In this document: piece after piece, positions 37,316 through 46,005 of the stretch | Numbering within the stretch: position 1 is the first letter of the stretch | Layout of the letters: the number at the start of each line of letters is the position of its first letter | DNA from: Prochlorococcus sp. AG-347-J21 | GTDB lineage: Bacteria; Cyanobacteriota; Cyanobacteriia; PCC-6307; Cyanobiaceae | Reading direction: 5' to 3' | Length of the DNA stretch: 64,000 nt | Assembly (NCBI GenBank): GCA_003281455.1 | Contig: QCBX01000006.1 | Coordinates: 1 to 64,000, forward strand | Program-made: the position numbers and the translations under genes | Notes under the pieces: generated by a model | What the model saw: only the letters and a program-made list of their open reading frames with translations | What the model was told of the DNA's origin: nothing | Databases searched by the model: none

Positions 37316-38240
37316 TATCTCCCTGATAGCCAGTTTTTGTTGCTAATTCATTCAAGTCGCGAGTGCCACTAATTATTTCTCCATTTATTTCCCAAGAAGG
37401 GAATCCACTGATTCCTTTCGTTTCGCATAGCTCATACTCATTATTTTCCCCATCTATGGCACATTCAACTACTTTTAATTGTTGAACTGCTTCTTTACCA
37501 AATAGTTGTTTCTGATCATGACAATGCGGGCACCAATACGCGCTATACATAACAATATTCTTTTCACTTAAAAATTTTGCAAAATTTATCTTTTGGGGAG
37601 AGCTTGAAGTGGTAATTATTGGCGATAAATTTTCAGTGGGACTTGCAATATCTATAGCATTAGAGGGGTCAACGTTTGTTGACCAAATTAGGCCCCCCAA
37701 TAAGACACTAATTGCTACAATAAAGCCTCTAATAAACATTGGTTCTCTACTTTCGAACTTTGCTCCAATCATAGAAATTATAAAGATAGAAAACGATAAA
37801 ATTGCTGAAAGTATACAAAAAAAGCAATATGCTTGAATCTTAAAAAACATTATATTTATCAATAAAAAGCTAAATGTTGATGACGCACAAGAAATTAGAA
37901 ATACTAACCACCATAAAAGCTTATTTAGTTTTTCTTTTGGGGAAATTAAATTAAGCGATAGTATTATTGTGATAATTAATATTGATAAATATGTTATGAA
38001 TCCAGCTAATGAAAGAGGTATATTAAATTGATTATTTTCAAATAAAGTACCCCAAGGACTATTTAAAACTGTTTCACACCCATTTTGTATACCTGGGCAA
38101 GAAAGCGAAGTAAATAATCCCCAGTTTTTTAAAGTAATCGAACCTGTATCAACTATGCCTATAGTGCTAAGAATTGCGATTATGATTTTAGGCCATTTCA
38201 AATCTTTTTTATTTCTTCTGGTTAAAGTCTTTGGGGCCAT
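37305..38240 (-). CDS. VKOR-thioredoxin fusion protein
   Basis: This is a membrane disulfide-forming enzyme of the vitamin K epoxide reductase family fused to a thioredoxin-like domain, the form used by cyanobacteria and chloroplasts to oxidise lumenal proteins. It has four to five membrane helices, a loop cysteine pair Cys48 and Cys55 (SCPGIQNGC), the quinone-site Cys139-x2-Cys142 (YCFFC), and a C-terminal thioredoxin domain with Cys237-x2-Cys240 (WCPHC). A further pair in the last 50 residues (VECAIDG and LCETKG) also fits the family. In plastids and Synechocystis it supports photosystem II assembly. It overlaps nadB by 11 bases. Confidence 0.93.
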   Translation of the reverse strand: MAPKTLTRRNKKDLKWPKIIIAILSTIGIVDTGSITLKNWGLFTSLSCPGIQNGCETVLNSPWGTLFENNQFNIPLSLAGFITYLSILIITIILSLNLISPKEKLNKLLWWLVFLISCASSTFSFLLINIMFFKIQAYCFFCILSAILSFSIFIISMIGAKFESREPMFIRGFIVAISVLLGGLIWSTNVDPSNAIDIASPTENLSPIITTSSSPQKINFAKFLSEKNIVMYSAYWCPHCHDQKQLFGKEAVQQLKVVECAIDGENNEYELCETKGISGFPSWEINGEIISGTRDLNELATKTGYQGDTNF

Positions 38241-38345
38241 ACAAAAAGAAAGTTTGTTATTTACATTATCTATCCTAATATTATCTTGGCATGAGAGTTA
38301 TATACAAAATGCTGTTTAAATTTTTTAATTCTTATTTTTCAAGTT

Positions 38346-39710
38346 GTGAAACAAAATAGTCTCAATGTAAAAGACAAAAAACTATTTAAGGTTGCATTCA
38401 GTCATGTTGGCTGTGAGAAAAATCTTGTTGATACTGAACATATGCAAGGCTTATTAGATAAAGAGGGTTATGAAGTTGATGGCAATATAAATGATGCAAA
38501 TATTGTTGTTGTAAATACTTGCAGTTTTATTGAAACAGCTAGAGAAGAGTCTATTAGAAAAATTCTAGAATATACAAATCAAGGAAAGGAAGTAATAGTT
38601 GCAGGCTGTATGGCTCAGCATTTTAAAGATGAGCTTATAAAAGAAATACCTGAAATAAAAGGTTTGGTTGGAACAGGAGATTATCAAAAGATAGCCAAGG
38701 TTTTAGACAGAGTAGAAAAAGGGGAAATCGTTAATGAAGTTTCAAAAATACCTGAATTTATTGCAGATGAGGAAATGCCTCGTTTTGTAGATAAAAATAA
38801 ATTTGTTGCTTATCTTCGCATTGCTGAAGGCTGCAACTATAATTGCGCTTTTTGTATTATTCCTAAGTTGAGAGGGCCTCAAAGAAGTAGATCAATAGAA
38901 TCTATAGTTTCAGAAGCCAAAAGTCTTGCAAAAAAGGGTATTCAAGAAATTATATTAATTAGTCAAATAACAACTAATTATGGTCAAGATATTTATGGAA
39001 AACCATCATTAGCCAAACTTTTGAATGAGCTTTCTAAAGTTCCAATTCCTTGGATAAGGATACATTATGCTTATCCAACAGGTTTAACCGATGAAGTTAT
39101 TAGAGCTTTCAAAGATTCAAAGAATATAGTACCTTACTTTGATTTGCCACTTCAGCATAGTCATCCAGATGTGTTAAAGAGTATGAATAGACCTTGGCAA
39201 GCTTCTTTGAATGAATCAATTTTGGAGAAAATTAGAGAAGAAATCCCATCTGCTGTATTAAGAACTAGTCTTATTGTTGGTTTCCCGGGAGAACAAAAAG
39301 AACATTTTGAACATCTTCTAGAATTTTTGGATAGGCACAAATTTGATCACGTAGGAGTGTTTATTTTTTCTCCTGAGGAAGGAACTGCAGCTTTTGATTT
39401 GCCAAATAAAGTACCTCCAGAGGTTTCAGAGGCAAGAAAAGATAACGTCATTTCAGTTCAACAGAATATCTCTAAAGATAAAAATCAGACATATGTTGGT
39501 TCAAAAATGAAGATTTTGGTTGAAAAAATATCAGAGAATAACGAATTAATAGGTCGGTCCTACAATTTTGCGCCTGAAATTGACGGAGCTGTCACTTTAT
39601 CTGTTAAAGATAAAATTGATTTGAAAAATTATATTGGTAAATTTGTTGAAGCAAATATTTCTTTTGCTGATGAATATGATTTGTATGGAGAGACTATTAA
39701 AATTTTGTAG
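38346..39710 (+). CDS. rimO: Ribosomal protein S12 methylthiotransferase RimO
   Basis: RimO adds a methylthio group to an aspartate of ribosomal protein S12 using two Fe-S clusters. The N-terminal cluster cysteines are Cys23 ([12 protein letters not shown]), Cys59 (VNTCSF) and Cys88 (AGCMAQ). The radical SAM cluster is Cys163-x3-Cys167-x2-Cys170 ([15 protein letters not shown]). A TRAM domain ends the protein. The NLVDTE and LRGPQRSRS signatures separate RimO from MiaB. The start is GTG at 38346. The small petL-like gene lies five bases past its stop on the other strand. Confidence 0.96.
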   Translation: MKQNSLNVKDKKLFKVAFSHVGCEKNLVDTEHMQGLLDKEGYEVDGNINDANIVVVNTCSFIETAREESIRKILEYTNQGKEVIVAGCMAQHFKDELIKEIPEIKGLVGTGDYQKIAKVLDRVEKGEIVNEVSKIPEFIADEEMPRFVDKNKFVAYLRIAEGCNYNCAFCIIPKLRGPQRSRSIESIVSEAKSLAKKGIQEIILISQITTNYGQDIYGKPSLAKLLNELSKVPIPWIRIHYAYPTGLTDEVIRAFKDSKNIVPYFDLPLQHSHPDVLKSMNRPWQASLNESILEKIREEIPSAVLRTSLIVGFPGEQKEHFEHLLEFLDRHKFDHVGVFIFSPEEGTAAFDLPNKVPPEVSEARKDNVISVQQNISKDKNQTYVGSKMKILVEKISENNELIGRSYNFAPEIDGAVTLSVKDKIDLKNYIGKFVEANISFADEYDLYGETIKIL

Positions 39711-39715
39711 TTTTT

Positions 39716-39808
39716 TTAAATTAATTTAACTGCTCTTAAGAGCTTATCTAATGCGAAAGCAGCTCCAAAACCAAAACCAATAAATGCAAAATAGAAAATG
39801 ATGTTCAT
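39716..39808 (-). CDS. petL: Probable cytochrome b6-f subunit PetL
   Basis: A 30-codon frame encodes one membrane helix: MNIIFYFAFIGFGFGAAFAL followed by DKLLRAVKLI. Compared from memory with cyanobacterial PetL, the pattern FY..FI...FG.A......R..KLI matches over the whole length, including the basic C-terminal KLI end. PetL is a peripheral helix of the cytochrome b6-f complex that stabilises the dimer. The ATG is at 39808. A perfect 12-base palindrome (39732-39743) lies within its coding sequence. The main alternative is another one-helix photosynthetic subunit. Confidence 0.62.
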   Translation of the reverse strand: MNIIFYFAFIGFGFGAAFALDKLLRAVKLI

Positions 39809-39873
39809 TAATTTTTTTTATTTTTATTAAATCTAACATCAGATGAAAAGATTAGATTTTTTCGTTTAATTTC

Positions 39874-40260
39874 TTAATCTTGGATATAGGGCAATTTTTT
39901 GTATAAACATTCTTCTGCTTTTTGTAGTTCCCGGCCTATATAAAGAGCATGGTCGAATCTGGTTATTAAGTCATTTCTTTCTTCAGTGATCAATATTCCA
40001 AGTTGTTTTGCACTAATACCTTTAAAAACTTCATTACTAACTCTTTTATTTTGAGAGTCGCACTTAATTGGTTCATTTGTTTCTGGGTCAAGAGCATAGC
40101 CTTCTTCATCGATGTTATTTAAAAAGTGCTCTAAAATTATTTTATTTTCTTCTAAATCTACTTTTATAATAAAATATCCGTTTGGATCTAAATCTATATA
40201 TCGGTTGGATAGATTATTATCAATCTTTATTTTTTCATCTAAACTTTTACTAGAATCCAT
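39874..40260 (-). CDS. DUF4346 domain protein
   Basis: The 128-residue product is acidic and soluble. It matches the DUF4346 pattern: NGYFIIKVDLEENKIILEHF near the start, a middle section with conserved Asp and Pro, and DHALYIGRELQKAEECLYKK followed by LPYIQD at the C-terminus. In other cyanobacteria the domain also occurs at the end of larger dihydropteroate-synthase-like proteins; here it stands alone. Function is unknown. The start is ATG at 40260, with a 60-base gap to the upstream gene on the same strand. Confidence 0.75.
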   Translation of the reverse strand: MDSSKSLDEKIKIDNNLSNRYIDLDPNGYFIIKVDLEENKIILEHFLNNIDEEGYALDPETNEPIKCDSQNKRVSNEVFKGISAKQLGILITEERNDLITRFDHALYIGRELQKAEECLYKKLPYIQD

Positions 40261-40320
40261 TATAAGAAGTTAATAAAAACTATATTACTAATATAATCTT
40301 TAGAAAAGCCAAATAATTTT

Positions 40321-41475
40321 TTATTTAAAGGGTATAGAATTATTCTCAAATTCAATTTCCTTCTCGGTTTGTTTATTAACTTCATTTAGCCAAGGATAAA
40401 TTATATTTTCCATATTTTTGTCAAACCACTTATGCAAGCTAATGGTGCTTTTTGCAAAAAACCCTCTCCGCCTTTTATGTTTGCCACCCGCTCCAGGATC
40501 AAAAAAATGGATACTATTTTTTATTGCCCATTCAATTGGCTGGTAGTAGCATAATTCAAAATGTAAATTAGATATCTCTTCTTGACTACCCCAATATCTA
40601 CCCCATAAGTTGTTTTTATTTTTAACGCACATCGACATAGCAAAAATGTCATTTGAATCATTTTTTGATGCGCTAAAAAGTAAGATATTTTTTTTATTAG
40701 CAACAATTTTTTCGAAAAATGTAGATGTTAGATATTTACTTCCCCAAACTCCCCACCTAGAACAATGCTGTTCATAAAAATTATGCATTTTATTGAGGAT
40801 TTCTTCGTTGATATCATCTTCATTAAAAATTTCTACTTTTACATCTTGTTTAGTAATTGATTTCCTCTCTTTTTTGATATTTTTTCTCTGATTAGAGTTA
40901 AATCTACAAAGAAAATCATCAAAAGTCTTTTCTCCATTACTCCTCCATTCACTGCTGGAATTTATCCATTTATGGTATCCCAAAGATTTAAGATGATTGC
41001 CCCAGCTTTCGTCAATGTATAAAAAATTACAACTTAAAATTTTGTTTGTAATCGCAAAGCTTTCGATATAGTTTATGAGTAAATTTGTAATTTCTTTCTT
41101 ATCTTCATTTTTTTTATAAAGGAATTGATATCCATTTACAGGACTATAAGGACTCATTCCAATTAATTTAGGGTAGTAATTTAAATTCAGCTCTTGCGCC
41201 AATCTGGCAAAAGATTGATCAAAAATGAATTCTCCATAGCTATGATTTTTTAAAAAAAGTGGAGCAATTCCTAATATTTCATCATTATTAAAAGCAACAA
41301 AATATAGAGGTTGCCAACCAGTTTCTCTTGAGACACTTTTTGATATTTCAAGGTTTTTAAGCCAAGTCCATTCATAGAATGGATTATTGATTTCATTTGT
41401 TAATTCATTCCATATTTCCTTGGAGATTTCCTTGATTGACAATTTGACTTCAACTTTATGTATTTTTTGGTTCAT
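40321..41475 (-). CDS. GNAT/FemAB-like acyltransferase (COG3146/DUF482)
   Basis: The 384-residue protein matches the DUF482 family, predicted to have the GNAT fold as in FemAB peptidyl transferases. Supporting segments are PFYEWTWLKNLEISKSVSRE near residue 32, FAMSMCVKNKNNLWGRYWGS near 275, FELCYYQPIEWAIKNSIHFF near 300, and DPGAGGKHKRRRGF. The likely reaction is acyl or aminoacyl transfer, but the substrate is unknown. It starts with ATG and sits 17 bases downstream of the RibD-like gene. Confidence 0.85.
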   Translation of the reverse strand: MNQKIHKVEVKLSIKEISKEIWNELTNEINNPFYEWTWLKNLEISKSVSRETGWQPLYFVAFNNDEILGIAPLFLKNHSYGEFIFDQSFARLAQELNLNYYPKLIGMSPYSPVNGYQFLYKKNEDKKEITNLLINYIESFAITNKILSCNFLYIDESWGNHLKSLGYHKWINSSSEWRSNGEKTFDDFLCRFNSNQRKNIKKERKSITKQDVKVEIFNEDDINEEILNKMHNFYEQHCSRWGVWGSKYLTSTFFEKIVANKKNILLFSASKNDSNDIFAMSMCVKNKNNLWGRYWGSQEEISNLHFELCYYQPIEWAIKNSIHFFDPGAGGKHKRRRGFFAKSTISLHKWFDKNMENIIYPWLNEVNKQTEKEIEFENNSIPFK

Positions 41476-41492
41476 TGATTATTGAATCTATT

Positions 41493-42143
41493 TCAAATTT
41501 TTTTGTAATGAATATGGATTTCATTATTCATTAAATTTTTAATTGATTTTATTTCCCATAGTCTTTTGAGATTAAAAATCTCATTTGTGTCTTCTGGAGG
41601 GATCCATGTATATTTACCTCCAATAATTTGCGGAATTATTGTAATTTTTATATCTGTTATTAGATCCTCTTTTATAAATGAATTTATAAGTTTTGCACCT
41701 CCTAAAAGAGCTAGATCATTTATCCCTTGTTTTTTAAGTGAAATTAAAGTTTTACTCCATGAATCTTCGAAAAAGAGTTGTTTCTCGAAGTCATTATTCG
41801 ACGAATTATCAACTTTACTTGAGCTTATTAGCCATCTTCTAATTGGTTGACGAAAGTATTCCCAATTACTGTTAAATTTTTTGCTATTTGAAGCAACTAT
41901 AGAAATTGGTTGTTTTTTTGATATTGTTACTTCGTCATTACCATTGAGATTTTTAATTAGGTAAGTTGATTGATGAGCTATTAAAGTACCTAAACCAAAA
42001 ATGGTGGCGTCAACCATTGATAAGTGTTGATTTAACATTTTTTTGTCTTCTTTGCTTCCAAGATGTGATTCTCCTCCTCCAGGAAATGCAATTCGCCCAT
42101 CAAGACTAGATGCTATAAAAATTATTACTCTTGGGATACTCAA
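41493..42143 (-). CDS. RibD C-terminal-like reductase
   Basis: The 216-residue product has the dihydrofolate-reductase-like fold of RibD reductases: PRVIIFIASSLDGRIAFPGG at the start with the substrate Ser-Leu-Asp-Gly-Arg, VDATIFGLGTLIAHQSTYL in the middle, LALLGGAKLINSFIKEDLI as the nucleotide motif and ITIIPQIIGGKY near the end. It lacks the deaminase domain of full RibD. It could serve riboflavin or pterin metabolism. The start is TTG at 42143, overlapping the stop of the PTPS gene as TTGA, so the two are translationally coupled; this favours a pterin link. Confidence 0.85.
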   Translation of the reverse strand: MSIPRVIIFIASSLDGRIAFPGGGESHLGSKEDKKMLNQHLSMVDATIFGLGTLIAHQSTYLIKNLNGNDEVTISKKQPISIVASNSKKFNSNWEYFRQPIRRWLISSSKVDNSSNNDFEKQLFFEDSWSKTLISLKKQGINDLALLGGAKLINSFIKEDLITDIKITIIPQIIGGKYTWIPPEDTNEIFNLKRLWEIKSIKNLMNNEIHIHYKKI

Positions 42144-43066
42144 GTTTGTGAGACTAAACTATTCTCAATTTTCAACTTTAATGAATTGTTTAGCTTTTGA
42201 TCAACATAAATTTCTGCAGCATTATTTGGGCTCTCTTGGAGTCTTATTTTGTGTAATGTTGCCCCAAGTTCATGTATTGGATTTTTTAGAATATCAGAAA
42301 TATATAAAGCTATATTTTCAGCAGTTGGAACACAATTCTGGAAAAATTCGATGTCTTTATTTAGAAAAGTATGATCGAGTTGTTCAACAACCAAATCATT
42401 AATTATCTCCTGGAGCGCAGATAAGTCGCAAACCATTCCCGTTCTTTTATCAATGTCTCCTTTTACAGTTATATCGACAAGATAGTTATGACCATGTCCA
42501 TTAACTCTGGCACATTTCCCATAGATTTTTTTATTTTCATCAAAGGAAATCTCTTCTTTTGCAAGTCTATGAGCGGCCGCAAAATGAGTTTGTACTGTTA
42601 AAAATGCTTCCATGTTTTTTCCAAAATAATCTGCCCATAAATTTGGGTTTTCATAAAGCCTTAGACTTGTAAGAGGTAAATCATCCTTTAGACGACTCCA
42701 AATAACCTTTACTAATGCTTCAGTTGTGGGAAGAATACCTTCTTGATTGTTAACATTAAATTCAGGCCAGACATCATTTAAAAAACGAAAATCTAATTGT
42801 CCAGTAACCTTATCTTTAATAGAGTGTTTTACATCAGAGAGATTAAGTACCATTCCATCAGAGTCTAGTTCTCCACCCATTGAAACAATAAGTTCATAAT
42901 TATGACCATGACCTGGTGCAATACTGCAATTTCCAAAAAGAGATAAATTTTCTTCTTGGCTTTTTTCAGGAAGCCAATAACGGTGACTAGAACTAAAGCA
43001 GGCACGTCTAGTTATGACGCACTCACGTCCTTTTCCATGTAATGGTTTGGATTGTGTAGAAGTCAT
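42140..43066 (-). CDS. Tandem 6-pyruvoyl tetrahydropterin synthase-like protein
   Basis: PTPS-family enzymes convert dihydroneopterin triphosphate to pterins or to the queuosine precursor. This protein has two PTPS domains in one chain. The first has zinc histidines His28, His53 and His55 (CFSSSHRYWLP and PGHGHNYEL). The second (about 150-285) has FAAAHRL and NGHGHNYLVDITVKG. Both repeats include a FLND/FLNK segment and a T-E-A/T-A-E-N motif. It is translationally coupled to the reductase downstream. Pterin glycosides are known in cyanobacteria, so that pathway is a plausible, unproven role. Confidence 0.92.
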   Translation of the reverse strand: MTSTQSKPLHGKGRECVITRRACFSSSHRYWLPEKSQEENLSLFGNCSIAPGHGHNYELIVSMGGELDSDGMVLNLSDVKHSIKDKVTGQLDFRFLNDVWPEFNVNNQEGILPTTEALVKVIWSRLKDDLPLTSLRLYENPNLWADYFGKNMEAFLTVQTHFAAAHRLAKEEISFDENKKIYGKCARVNGHGHNYLVDITVKGDIDKRTGMVCDLSALQEIINDLVVEQLDHTFLNKDIEFFQNCVPTAENIALYISDILKNPIHELGATLHKIRLQESPNNAAEIYVDQKLNNSLKLKIENSLVSQT

Positions 43067-43116
43067 ACCTGTCTGCGATAATACTATCTTAAGGTTTTAA
43101 ATACGCTTTTGTCTTT

Positions 43117-43674
43117 ATGGAACAATCCATTATCAAAAAAACAATTCATACTTTAAAGGGCAGAAGCATATTTTTAATAGGAATGATGGGTTCTGGTAAG
43201 TCACAAACCGGTTTAAAGCTGGCTGAATTATTGAAGTATAAATATATTGATTTAGATTCGTTAATAGAGAAGTTGGCAAAAAAATCTATCAATCAAATTT
43301 TTAATGATGAAGGAGAAAATAATTTCCGTGAATTAGAAGCAAGCTGCCTTAAAGAAACTATCAAAATTCCTTCATTAGTAATCTCTACTGGGGGAGGAAT
43401 AGTTACCAAATCGGAAAACTGGGGAATCTTAAGGCAGGGAATAATTGCTTGGATAGATCTTGACAAAGATATAGCAATTGAAAGATTGAAAAATGAAATT
43501 GAAAATAGACCACTTCTTCAGGGAAAGAATCTAAATGATTTATATATGAGCATTTTTCAATCTAGAGAAAATTTGTATTCTCAAGCAGATTTAAGAATTC
43601 AAGTAAAAAAGGAAAATATTGAAGAAGTCGCTATGAAAATAATTAATGCAATTTATAAAGAAATAATTAGTTAA
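43117..43674 (+). CDS. aroK: Shikimate kinase
   Basis: AroK phosphorylates shikimate in the pathway to aromatic amino acids. Walker A is GMMGSGKSQTG (22-32), unusual in having Gln-Thr after the Lys-Ser where Ser/Thr-Val is common. The shikimate-binding Asp is in YIDLDSLIE (about 46), Arg in FRELEASCL (about 68), the GGG motif in ISTGGGIV (about 92), and the lid Arg in NRPLLQG. Length 185 is normal. It is divergent from the PTPS gene with 50 bases between and converges on crr7 with a four-base overlap. Confidence 0.96.
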   Translation: MEQSIIKKTIHTLKGRSIFLIGMMGSGKSQTGLKLAELLKYKYIDLDSLIEKLAKKSINQIFNDEGENNFRELEASCLKETIKIPSLVISTGGGIVTKSENWGILRQGIIAWIDLDKDIAIERLKNEIENRPLLQGKNLNDLYMSIFQSRENLYSQADLRIQVKKENIEEVAMKIINAIYKEIIS

Positions 43675-43928
43675 TCTGGTTCAATTCTTACTGCAAACCA
43701 TTTGATAACGTATCCTAATTTTATTTCTAATTCATAAGTGCTTTCTAATAATTCTTCAAAAAATGCCTGATCAGGATCTTCTATATTTTGATATATTGTT
43801 TGTGTTTCTGTCTTACTGAGCCAATGCTTCAACCATAAAATTGCTTCTTGCTTTGATACAATTTTTTCTTTTGAATCTGGCTCTAATAATACATAATGAT
43901 CTGATGCTCTTATTAGTGGATTTGACAT
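43671..43928 (-). CDS. crr7: Chlororespiratory reduction protein 7 (Crr7)
   Basis: Crr7 is a small protein required for assembly or stability of the photosynthetic NDH-1 complex in plants and conserved in cyanobacteria. The 85-residue chain fits: NPLIRASDHYVLLEPDSKEK, a helix with AILWLKHWLSK, and ESTYELEIKLGYVIKWFAVR with an acidic end. Recognition is from overall pattern. The ATG is at 43928, one base from the start of the divergent DUF6816 gene. NdhO at 52117 is another NDH-1 component in the window. Confidence 0.8.
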   Translation of the reverse strand: MSNPLIRASDHYVLLEPDSKEKIVSKQEAILWLKHWLSKTETQTIYQNIEDPDQAFFEELLESTYELEIKLGYVIKWFAVRIEPD

Positions 43929-43929
43929 A

Positions 43930-44637
43930 ATGAAGATTCTTCTTGGATTAATTCTTTGCTTGATTTTTCAAGGAATTTTTTTAGAAAGTTCTCTTGCTTT
44001 AGTAGATACTAATGTACGAGAGTTTTTGGAAAATCGTGTAAGTCAATGGCCAGAATTATATTTACCAAATTTTAAATTTTCGGATACTTCTGAGGATTTA
44101 ATTTATCCTAACTGGTTCGAGGGGAATTGGCTTGTTACTTCTCAAGATATAATTAATGATTCAGAAGAGCCAGTCATTTATAAAGTAAATTTCTTTAAGA
44201 ATGATTCAGATTTAGTTGTTGGTAATCGTGCAGAAAATTCTGAATCTATTGGAAAAGCAATATTTGGTGATACCTTAATCAAGGTTGTAAATGATCCTCA
44301 ATCTATTAATAATCAAATTACTTATTTAAAAGATGATTTTTATATCGATTCAAGAATTACGGGTAGAAATCAGATCCAAGATGATGATGTTTTTTTCGCA
44401 GATGAGCTAGTTATACAAACTGCACATAAGCCAGGTGCTTCAAGGATTAATCAGGTAGAGACCATTAGTAAATTTCAAAAATGTTCTGAAGAAATATTGG
44501 AAATTGATAATTCAATCAAACCACCAATTTGTGGAGTACAATATGTTGCTTCTTATGGTTCAAAAGTTGGTGATCCTTCTATTCATGCTATAAAAACAAA
44601 TAAATATAAATTGACGTTTGAATTTATTGAGAGTTAG
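43930..44637 (+). CDS. DUF6816-like lumenal or secreted protein
   Basis: The 235-residue product starts with a signal peptide, MKILLGLILCLIFQGIFLES with SSLALVDT following, and continues as a soluble beta-rich protein with WFEGNWLVTSQD and VGNRAENSESIGKAIFGD. Proteins of this layout occur in cyanobacteria and in chloroplast lumen predictions; I place it in DUF6816 from memory. The signal peptide forces the start to ATG 43930, only one base from the start of crr7 on the other strand. It overlaps the convergent GST gene by 14 bases. Confidence 0.72.
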   Translation: MKILLGLILCLIFQGIFLESSLALVDTNVREFLENRVSQWPELYLPNFKFSDTSEDLIYPNWFEGNWLVTSQDIINDSEEPVIYKVNFFKNDSDLVVGNRAENSESIGKAIFGDTLIKVVNDPQSINNQITYLKDDFYIDSRITGRNQIQDDDVFFADELVIQTAHKPGASRINQVETISKFQKCSEEILEIDNSIKPPICGVQYVASYGSKVGDPSIHAIKTNKYKLTFEFIES

Positions 44638-45349
44638 CACTAAAAAGATATTCTTCTAAGTTGTTCCTCCAAATGAAAAGATTTTCTAAATAAGGGTTGT
44701 TTATGTATTCTTGGCTCCCCTCTCCTGAAAGAATTGGTCCTGCAGACTTTGGAAATTTAAGAAGGGATAATTGAGCAGCAATTGAAATATCTGCAATTGA
44801 AAAACTATCTCCAACTAAATATTTCTTGTTGATCAAGGATTTTGATAAAGCTTCCAGTAATTTTTGGAGTTCTAAATTATCTTTAGAAGACAAAACTACA
44901 TTAGAAATTTTACTAAGATTTTCAAAAGGTAATTTATCAACAATACTTTTAACTGAAGAAGGTATTTCATTTGGAAGTAATGCAGTTCTTAGCTGTGGAT
45001 TTTCTATTGCAGATTTTATTAAAGCTTTTCTACAAGTTGTAGCCATTGTAGTATCTGCCCAGTCTTCAATTAGTTTGCATTGTGCAAATAATATTGGGTC
45101 TTCAGGAAAAAGTGGATTGTTATTATTTTTTTTATCTATATATTCGCAAATAGTTGAAGAGTCATTAATAACTTGATCATTACTATCGACTATTACAGGT
45201 ACTTGTTTTTGACCTGATAATTTAAAGATTTCAAATTGGCCTATTCCAGGTGTTACTTCTTCAACTCGATATTGTAGTTTTTTTGCATGAAGAGCCATTC
45301 TTGTTTTTAAACAAAAAGCACTATGCCTAAATTGATATAATGTAATCAT
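44624..45349 (-). CDS. Glutathione S-transferase family protein
   Basis: The N-terminal thioredoxin-like domain reads MITLYQFRHSAFCLKTRMAL, with Ser/Cys in the position of the catalytic residue, then QKQVPVIVD and NDSSTICEYI, the glutathione-binding cis-Pro and Ser motifs. The C-terminal half is helical with YLVGDSFSIADISIAAQLSL, the N-capping box of GSTs. Length 241 is normal. The substrate is unknown. It starts with ATG and is divergent from the DUF751 gene. Confidence 0.9.
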   Translation of the reverse strand: MITLYQFRHSAFCLKTRMALHAKKLQYRVEEVTPGIGQFEIFKLSGQKQVPVIVDSNDQVINDSSTICEYIDKKNNNNPLFPEDPILFAQCKLIEDWADTTMATTCRKALIKSAIENPQLRTALLPNEIPSSVKSIVDKLPFENLSKISNVVLSSKDNLELQKLLEALSKSLINKKYLVGDSFSIADISIAAQLSLLKFPKSAGPILSGEGSQEYINNPYLENLFIWRNNLEEYLFSANSQ

Positions 45350-45403
45350 GCTGTTTAATGTTTGTTAAAACTTAGCTAAAAAAGTAATCTATTTGTGGAG
45401 CTA

Positions 45404-45613
45404 ATGGGCGAATTTTTCTCTAATGTTTCGAGATATCCAAAGTATTTGATATCTATCATTGTTGGGGGACTTGTTGCTTTGCTTGAACCTTTATTCAAGA
45501 ATAGATCAAATCCTCTCACAATAGTAGGATTAATATCTTCTGTCTTAAGTGCTTTCATAACTGTTTATTTTGTCTTGCAAGCGATGACAAACCCAATAAA
45601 TTTACAACCATAA
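45404..45613 (+). CDS. DUF751/Ycf33-like membrane protein
   Basis: The 69-residue product has two membrane helices: YPKYLISIIVGGLVALLEPL and the region about 42-62, joined by FKNRSNPLTIVGLI. This pattern matches DUF751 (Ycf33) of cyanobacteria and plastids, function unknown. I use ATG at 45404 rather than the GTG nine bases upstream because the family begins with MGEFF.NVSRYP. Its stop overlaps the rbfA start by one base (TAATG). Confidence 0.82.
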   Translation: MGEFFSNVSRYPKYLISIIVGGLVALLEPLFKNRSNPLTIVGLISSVLSAFITVYFVLQAMTNPINLQP

Positions 45614-46005
45614 TGCCAAATAATTACCGTCTTGCAAAAGTTTCTTCTCTTTTGAAGAAAGAAATAACCCTTATTTTGCAGAATGATTTAGAAAATGATC
45701 TTATTAGAGATCATTTCGTCAATATTTCTAAGATTGATTTATCAGGTGATTTGCAACACTGTAAAATTTACATAACTTCAACTGCTCAAGAGAAAGTGAG
45801 AAAAGAGATTGTTGAAAACTTGAATACTGCTAAAAGCTCTATTAGGCATAGTTTAGGAAAAAGAATTGAGATGAGAAGAGTTCCAGAGATAATTTTTAAA
45901 GACGATGTTGTTCTTGATAAAGGATTATCAGTCTTGAAACTTCTCGATCAATTAAAAAATAAAAATCAAAATCATAATATTGAGGAAAAGGATGCCAAAA
46001 GTTGA
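45613..46005 (+). CDS. rbfA: Ribosome-binding factor A
   Basis: RbfA binds the immature 30S subunit and helps 16S rRNA 5'-end maturation, especially in the cold. The KH-like fold shows NNYRLAKVSSLLKKEITLIL at the start, then ISKIDLSGDLQHCKIYITST, and RHSLGKRIEMRRVPEIIFKD toward the end. Length 130 fits. ATG 45613 overlaps the preceding stop; the 3' end overlaps hemD by 14 bases, so DUF751, rbfA and hemD form a coupled operon. Confidence 0.95.
   Translation: MPNNYRLAKVSSLLKKEITLILQNDLENDLIRDHFVNISKIDLSGDLQHCKIYITSTAQEKVRKEIVENLNTAKSSIRHSLGKRIEMRRVPEIIFKDDVVLDKGLSVLKLLDQLKNKNQNHNIEEKDAKS

Noticed and set aside
39732-39743. Perfect palindrome GCTCTTAAGAGC as a terminator or operator
   Set aside because: It lies inside the petL-like coding sequence and is not followed by a T-run on either strand.
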